A stretch of 64,000 nucleotides of DNA from Candidatus Gastranaerophilales bacterium. Its GTDB lineage: Bacteria > Cyanobacteriota > Vampirovibrionia > Gastranaerophilales > Gastranaerophilaceae. The DNA is taken from contig CALUQY010000011.1 of assembly GCA_944323035.1 (NCBI GenBank), positions 1 to 64,000 on the forward strand, given 5' to 3'. The translations under genes were made by a program, and so were the position numbers. This document shows positions 60,468-64,000 of the stretch, one piece after another. Every line of letters begins with the position of its first letter. Within the stretch, counting starts at the first letter, position 1. Below the pieces are notes generated by a model that was not told where the DNA came from, searched no databases, and saw only the letters and a list, made by a program, of their open reading frames with translations.

Positions 60468-61496
60468 ATGGCAAAGTCAAAAAAGATTTTAGTATTAAGA
60501 TTTGGTGCGCTGGGTGATCTTGTTCACACAACAATTATTCCACAGGCAATAAAGGCGAAGTATCCTGATTACGAGGTTCACTATTGCTGCGAGGCAAGAT
60601 ATGCTGCTGTGCTTCAAAACAATCCCGATATTGATAAAATTATTGAATTTGACCATAAACGCAAAAAAGATTTCCCTTATAACCTGCAAATTGCTCTGAA
60701 GCTAAGACATGAACACTATGACGTTGTTTTGAACCTGACAAATGCTTTCCGCAATAATTTTATGACTTTTATTGCAAGCCCTAAACATAAATTTACAAAA
60801 GTTCCGATGGGTCATAAGCACGTGGTTGATGCGTTCTTTCTGAGTGCGCAGAAAGCTTTTCCGGCAATAAAACAGCCGAGAACCCTCCGCCTCGGGCTTG
60901 ATCCTGCTGCGCTTGAAAATATGAAATCACAGGTTGCTGAATATCCGCGGCCTTATATTATTCTTTCTCCGGGCGGTCAAACCGATAATAACCGTCAGGG
61001 GCGCGCCTGGCCGGCTGAAAGCTGGATTGAACTCGGGAACCTTTTAAAAGGGATCTTTGGCGGAACGATTTTCCTTTCCGGCTCTACTGATGAAAGAGAA
61101 TTCCATAAGACAATATCAGAAAAAATTGACGGTGCCGTGTTATTTTCAGGAAAATTTTCTATTGCACAAACAATGTGCCTGATTTCACTTTGTGACCTGT
61201 TTATTTCGGGGGATTCCGGCCCGCTTCATATTGCATCTGGCCTTGGCGTAAAAACAATCGGGCTTTTCGGCTCGACTAATCCCGAAAACGTCAGACCATA
61301 CGGCGAGAACGGAAGTTTTGTCGCTGCGTTTTCAAAATGCAAATTCTGCTGGCAGAAACAGTGTAAAAAACTCAAAGCAGGTAAAAAATACACCCCTTGC
61401 ATGAAATCAATAAAACCTGCACATGTTCTAAATTTGATTAATAATAAGAAACTATTGGGTTCCACAGGCGATGTGTTTAGAATAGCACTTGACTAA
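60468..61496 (+). CDS. Glycosyltransferase family 9 (heptosyltransferase-like)
   Basis: 342 residues from ATG 60468 (GGGG site); ATG 60456 is an alternative. N-terminal KKILVLRFGALGDLVHTTII is the GT9 donor-binding start, and LSPGG and SGDSGPLHIASGLGVKTIGL with GSTNPENVRPYG match the C-terminal ADP-heptose-type domain. The C-terminus has a CKFCWQKQCKKL Cys cluster. It probably adds a heptose or similar sugar to the LPS core, consistent with kdsA elsewhere in the window. It is monocistronic, ending at a strong terminator. Confidence 0.9.
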   Translation: MAKSKKILVLRFGALGDLVHTTIIPQAIKAKYPDYEVHYCCEARYAAVLQNNPDIDKIIEFDHKRKKDFPYNLQIALKLRHEHYDVVLNLTNAFRNNFMTFIASPKHKFTKVPMGHKHVVDAFFLSAQKAFPAIKQPRTLRLGLDPAALENMKSQVAEYPRPYIILSPGGQTDNNRQGRAWPAESWIELGNLLKGIFGGTIFLSGSTDEREFHKTISEKIDGAVLFSGKFSIAQTMCLISLCDLFISGDSGPLHIASGLGVKTIGLFGSTNPENVRPYGENGSFVAAFSKCKFCWQKQCKKLKAGKKYTPCMKSIKPAHVLNLINNKKLLGSTGDVFRIALD

Positions 61497-61533
61497 AGAC
61501 CCGTGGACTTGCGAAGGTTCTTAAAAATTAATG

Positions 61534-61566
61534 TAAAAAAGACGGGTTTATTACCCGTCTTTTTTA
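61534..61566. terminator. Bidirectional terminator between GT9 and speD
   Basis: Stem AAAAAAGACGGGT / ACCCGTCTTTTTT with a short loop and T tracts on both strands. Confidence 0.9.
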
Positions 61567-61599
61567 ATTTATAAGCCAAATATGGCTTTATTCCACATC

Positions 61600-62055
61600 T
61601 TAACCGCATAACTGTTCTGCAATTACGAACGGTTTTTCTGAAACTTTCATTGTATTTTTGTTCAAAATACCTCTTTTTAATTCTGTGAAAGTTGCGTTCT
61701 GGCAGTGGAATTTCTTTTTCAAAAACTCATAAGAAATTTTCGGATCGCATTTGTCACCGCAAGTGAACAAATCAACGGCAGCGTATCCCAGCTCCGGCCA
61801 TGTGTGTATCGCTAAATGGCTTTCCGAAATGATAACCACACCGGATACCCCGTAAGGGTTAAACATGTGGAAGCATTTCTGTACAATAGTCGCTCCGCAC
61901 TCAAGCGCTGCGTCTATCATATATTTTTCTACTTTGTCAATGCTATTTAAAATATTAGGATCACATTCAAAAAATTCTGCTAGTACGTGTTGTCCCAGAT
62001 TAACTTCTTCTACGCCGTCTTGTTCAAACGCTTTTAATGGTTGTTTTACGTCCAA
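61600..62055 (-). CDS. speD: S-adenosylmethionine decarboxylase proenzyme
   Basis: Provides decarboxylated SAM for spermidine synthesis. 151 residues. The self-cleavage site lies at SES-HLAIHTWPELGY, where Ser becomes the pyruvoyl group; downstream AAVDLFTCGDKCDP holds the Asp/Cys region. The start codon is TTG 62055: the AGGAGG site is 8 bases before it, whereas the ATG 5 bases upstream begins a five-codon ORF (MNWT, stop) in another frame. Length is normal for the short bacterial class. It is monocistronic and convergent with GT9. Confidence 0.93.
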   Translation of the reverse strand: MDVKQPLKAFEQDGVEEVNLGQHVLAEFFECDPNILNSIDKVEKYMIDAALECGATIVQKCFHMFNPYGVSGVVIISESHLAIHTWPELGYAAVDLFTCGDKCDPKISYEFLKKKFHCQNATFTELKRGILNKNTMKVSEKPFVIAEQLCG

Positions 62056-62296
62056 TTCATGAGCCTCCTATAAAAAATATTATTTACTACTACATGTGCG
62101 TAAAATTTTTTACGCTCTAATATCTTACTATAAAAATCTAAAAAATGTAATTTTTACACGATAAAAATGTTTTTTTTGTAAAAATTTTTTAAGAGAGTTG
62201 TATATCCTGAAATGACGGGCTTTTTGCCAGCCGGTATTATTAAGATTTGTTAAAATCGGTCTTTAAAAATAGCCTTGTTGGGGTTAAAATTCGGGT

Positions 62297-62995
62297 ATGA
62301 ATAATAAGATTTTGGTGATAGATGATGATCCGGCGATAAACGAGTTAATCAAGGTTAACCTTGAACTTGCCGGCTACAGGGTTATACAGGCGTTTGACGG
62401 GATTAAGGGCTTTGCGCTTTGCAAGCAGGAGTTTCCATGCCTCGTTGTGCTTGATGTTATGATGCCGGAAGTAGACGGATTTACGGTAGCACAGAGAATC
62501 CGTAAGAACCCAGAAACGGCTGATGTGCCGATTCTTATGCTTACTGCGCTTTCACAGGTTCATGATAAGGTTAAAGGGTTTGATATCGGTGTGGATGATT
62601 ATCTGGTGAAGCCGTTTGAAATGGAGGAACTTCTCGTCCGCGTACGTGCTCTTCTGAAACGTACCGCGCAAATTCCGAAATCAGCCGCAACGCGCGATTT
62701 ACTCTCAATTGGCGAAATTACCCTGCTGCCGGAAACCTACAGTGTTGAAATAAACGGCAAAACTGCAAAATTAACACCTATAGAATTTGATATTTTTAAT
62801 TTGTTGTTCCAAAATCATGGCACAATGGTATCTTCTGCGCGCCTCTTAAAAGAAATCTGGGGCTATGCGCCGGATGATGACGTTGAAACAATACGTGTTC
62901 ATATCCGTCATTTGCGCTCAAAACTTGACAAAATTTCGGGAGGCAAAAAATATATTGAAACAATCTACGGCGGCGGGTATAAACTTAGTATTTAA
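62297..62995 (+). CDS. OmpR/PhoB-family response regulator
   Basis: 232 residues. Receiver domain (4-120) with phosphoacceptor Asp in VVLDVMMPEVDGF, acidic pair DDD near 9-11 and KPF Lys. DNA-binding winged helix at about 135-230 (ITLLPETYSVEINGK, LTPIEFDIFNLL, EIWGYAPDDDVETIRVHIRHLRSKL, YGGGYKL). It resembles cyanobacterial RpaB/RpaA-type regulators in general layout. No sensor kinase lies adjacent within the window. It converges with the 5'-nucleotidase gene and overlaps it by 4 bases. Confidence 0.94.
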   Translation: MNNKILVIDDDPAINELIKVNLELAGYRVIQAFDGIKGFALCKQEFPCLVVLDVMMPEVDGFTVAQRIRKNPETADVPILMLTALSQVHDKVKGFDIGVDDYLVKPFEMEELLVRVRALLKRTAQIPKSAATRDLLSIGEITLLPETYSVEINGKTAKLTPIEFDIFNLLFQNHGTMVSSARLLKEIWGYAPDDDVETIRVHIRHLRSKLDKISGGKKYIETIYGGGYKLSI

Positions 62996-64000
62996 TCAAT
63001 TATTTTAATTCTGCCGTCATCTTTGATTTGAACAGGTTTGCCTTGTTTTTTGATATACTGGCATGTTAATTTATCCTTATCAAAATCAAATCTTTCATCT
63101 ATTTCATTTATTTTGTTAGGGATAAGTTTGTCGCCGCCGCTTGCAAAGAAGTCGTCTGTTGCAACGGTGTAAATTTTATTTTTGTCAGGATGATTTACGT
63201 CAATGGGGTGTTTTACTCCCTCTTTGTCAATGAAGGCTGCGCTGAGGACTTCGCCTTTTCTGTTCATAGTGTATTCAAGTCCGGACGGCATTACGATGCT
63301 TGGCTTATGGCCCGGGTTGATGAGCGATTTCGCGCCGTTTTTGAGTGCATTTACAACTTCTTCTTCTGTCAGCTTCATTTTAACCATGCGGTTTTTCAGC
63401 GGAACGACTTCAAAAACTTTTCTTTCTGTGAGTTTTCCTTCGTCAAAGTGGCCGCGGATGTTGCCGGCATTGATTAACGCCAAATCTGTTCCGAATTCTT
63501 CACGGCAGGCATCCATAATCAAGTAGGCATGCGGGTTTGGTTCTACAAGCCTGTCTTCAGGAGCAGGAACTGTTTTTTCTACATATCCAACTTCGGTCGC
63601 TTTGCCGATAATTCCGTCAAAAATCCTTTCAAGAACGGGGTTACGTTTGAACTTGCTGGAATTGTGAACATTGTTTTGAGCCTTTTGAATAATACCGCTT
63701 TCGTCGAATTCAAGGTTCAAAACTCCGAATTGGTCGCCGTCTTTACCGGCCTGCGTAATGATTACAGGCTCTCCTGATTTTGAAGTAAAGAGGTTTTTAT
63801 TATGTTCGATGTCTTTAATAAGTTCGTGCGTGTGCGCGCCGAGGATTACATCAACGCCGGAGGTGTTTTGCGCCAGTTCTTTATCGAATTCAAGCCCGCA
63901 GTGGGAGAGAACAATAATCTTATTGATGCCCTCGTTTTTCATCTTGTCGGCTTCTTCCTGAACAGCTTTTATTGAATCTTCTTTTGAGAAAGGAATAATG
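62992..64000 (-). CDS. 5'-nucleotidase / UshA-like phosphoesterase, 3' part (runs off window edge)
   Basis: At least 335 residues; the frame stays open to the last base of the window, so the N-terminus lies beyond it. The calcineurin-like metallophosphatase part ends with VLSHCGLEFDKEL and VILGAHTHELI, where His residues bind metal. The C-terminal 5'-nucleotidase domain follows, with LINAGNIRGHF, VVPLKNRMVKMKLT and ATDDFFASGGDKL. UshA-type enzymes are periplasmic and hydrolyse nucleotides and sugar nucleotides; a signal peptide cannot be checked here. Confidence 0.88.
   Translation of the reverse strand, partial: IIPFSKEDSIKAVQEEADKMKNEGINKIIVLSHCGLEFDKELAQNTSGVDVILGAHTHELIKDIEHNKNLFTSKSGEPVIITQAGKDGDQFGVLNLEFDESGIIQKAQNNVHNSSKFKRNPVLERIFDGIIGKATEVGYVEKTVPAPEDRLVEPNPHAYLIMDACREEFGTDLALINAGNIRGHFDEGKLTERKVFEVVPLKNRMVKMKLTEEEVVNALKNGAKSLINPGHKPSIVMPSGLEYTMNRKGEVLSAAFIDKEGVKHPIDVNHPDKNKIYTVATDDFFASGGDKLIPNKINEIDERFDFDKDKLTCQYIKKQGKPVQIKDDGRIKIID

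Overview
The window looks like a chromosomal segment of a Gram-negative bacterium of moderate-to-low GC. Gene content points to the non-photosynthetic sister lineage of Cyanobacteria (Melainabacteria/Vampirovibrionia, perhaps Gastranaerophilales). The indicators are a Ycf23/DUF561 TIM-barrel protein, a Tic20-like membrane protein, a DUF2993 protein, a secreted SLH-domain protein, a long zinc-finger-type PheS, KdsA plus a GT9 heptosyltransferase-like enzyme (Kdo/LPS, hence an outer membrane), and many prepilins with FTMAE/FSLSE signals. No photosynthesis gene, transposase, integrase, CRISPR array or rRNA was seen. The taxonomic call is inference, not a database result.

Layout. 1-13 kb: dispersed composite repeats, a two-TM protein, a short UvrA-like ATPase lacking the UvrB-binding region, a 2,922-residue protein with a C-terminal HD domain, and a small secreted Lys/His-rich protein that appears frameshifted. 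13-20 kb: tRNA-Ser(GCT), DUF151 nuclease, dapB, Tic20-like/TPR pair, a prepilin, and a Cys-rich SLH protein. 20-30 kb: an ArsB/NhaD-type transporter, two large prepilin cassettes, maf, small proteins, and a GGDEF/HD-GYP protein. 30-39 kb: an XRE regulator, a HAD-like protein, a helicase-nuclease fusion, kdsA, an MBL hydrolase, pheS, and a large unknown protein. 39-46 kb: the translation operon prfA-ylxR-infB-rbfA-truB, continuing into DUF2993, GerMN and HicB-like genes. 46-54 kb: a diguanylate-cyclase-like protein, two XRE regulators, ychF, secA, a frameshifted prepilin cassette, ycf23 and a trypsin-like protease. 54-64 kb: a fourth prepilin cassette, a candidate small RNA, a uridine kinase-like protein, thiL, a GAF/GGDEF/HD-GYP protein, GT9, speD, an OmpR-type regulator and the 3' part of a 5'-nucleotidase.

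The standout is a family of four dispersed prepilin cassettes plus one solitary leader. Each has the same promoter (TTGAC[T/G], 16-17 bp, CATAAT), then 3-4 tandem 8-bp repeats (GGCAATAA-like) at the predicted transcription start, and a long leader. The four full cassettes continue with a conserved ATG and a poly-G tract of 12, 13, 14 or 12 G a few codons later. Next comes an open reading frame built from dispersed palindromic repeats, then an FTMAE prepilin signal and a pilin-like body ending in a possible DUF1566/Lcl-like domain. By hand translation, the G-tract length puts the leader ATG in frame with the pilin in one copy (12 G at 22095) and out of frame by one base in the other three. This architecture is what phase-variable contingency loci look like; I read it as a candidate phase-variable family of surface pilins or adhesins. 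The products might be displayed together with the SLH and LPS envelope, with c-di-GMP-type proteins (three GGDEF-domain proteins here) as possible regulators of surface behaviour.
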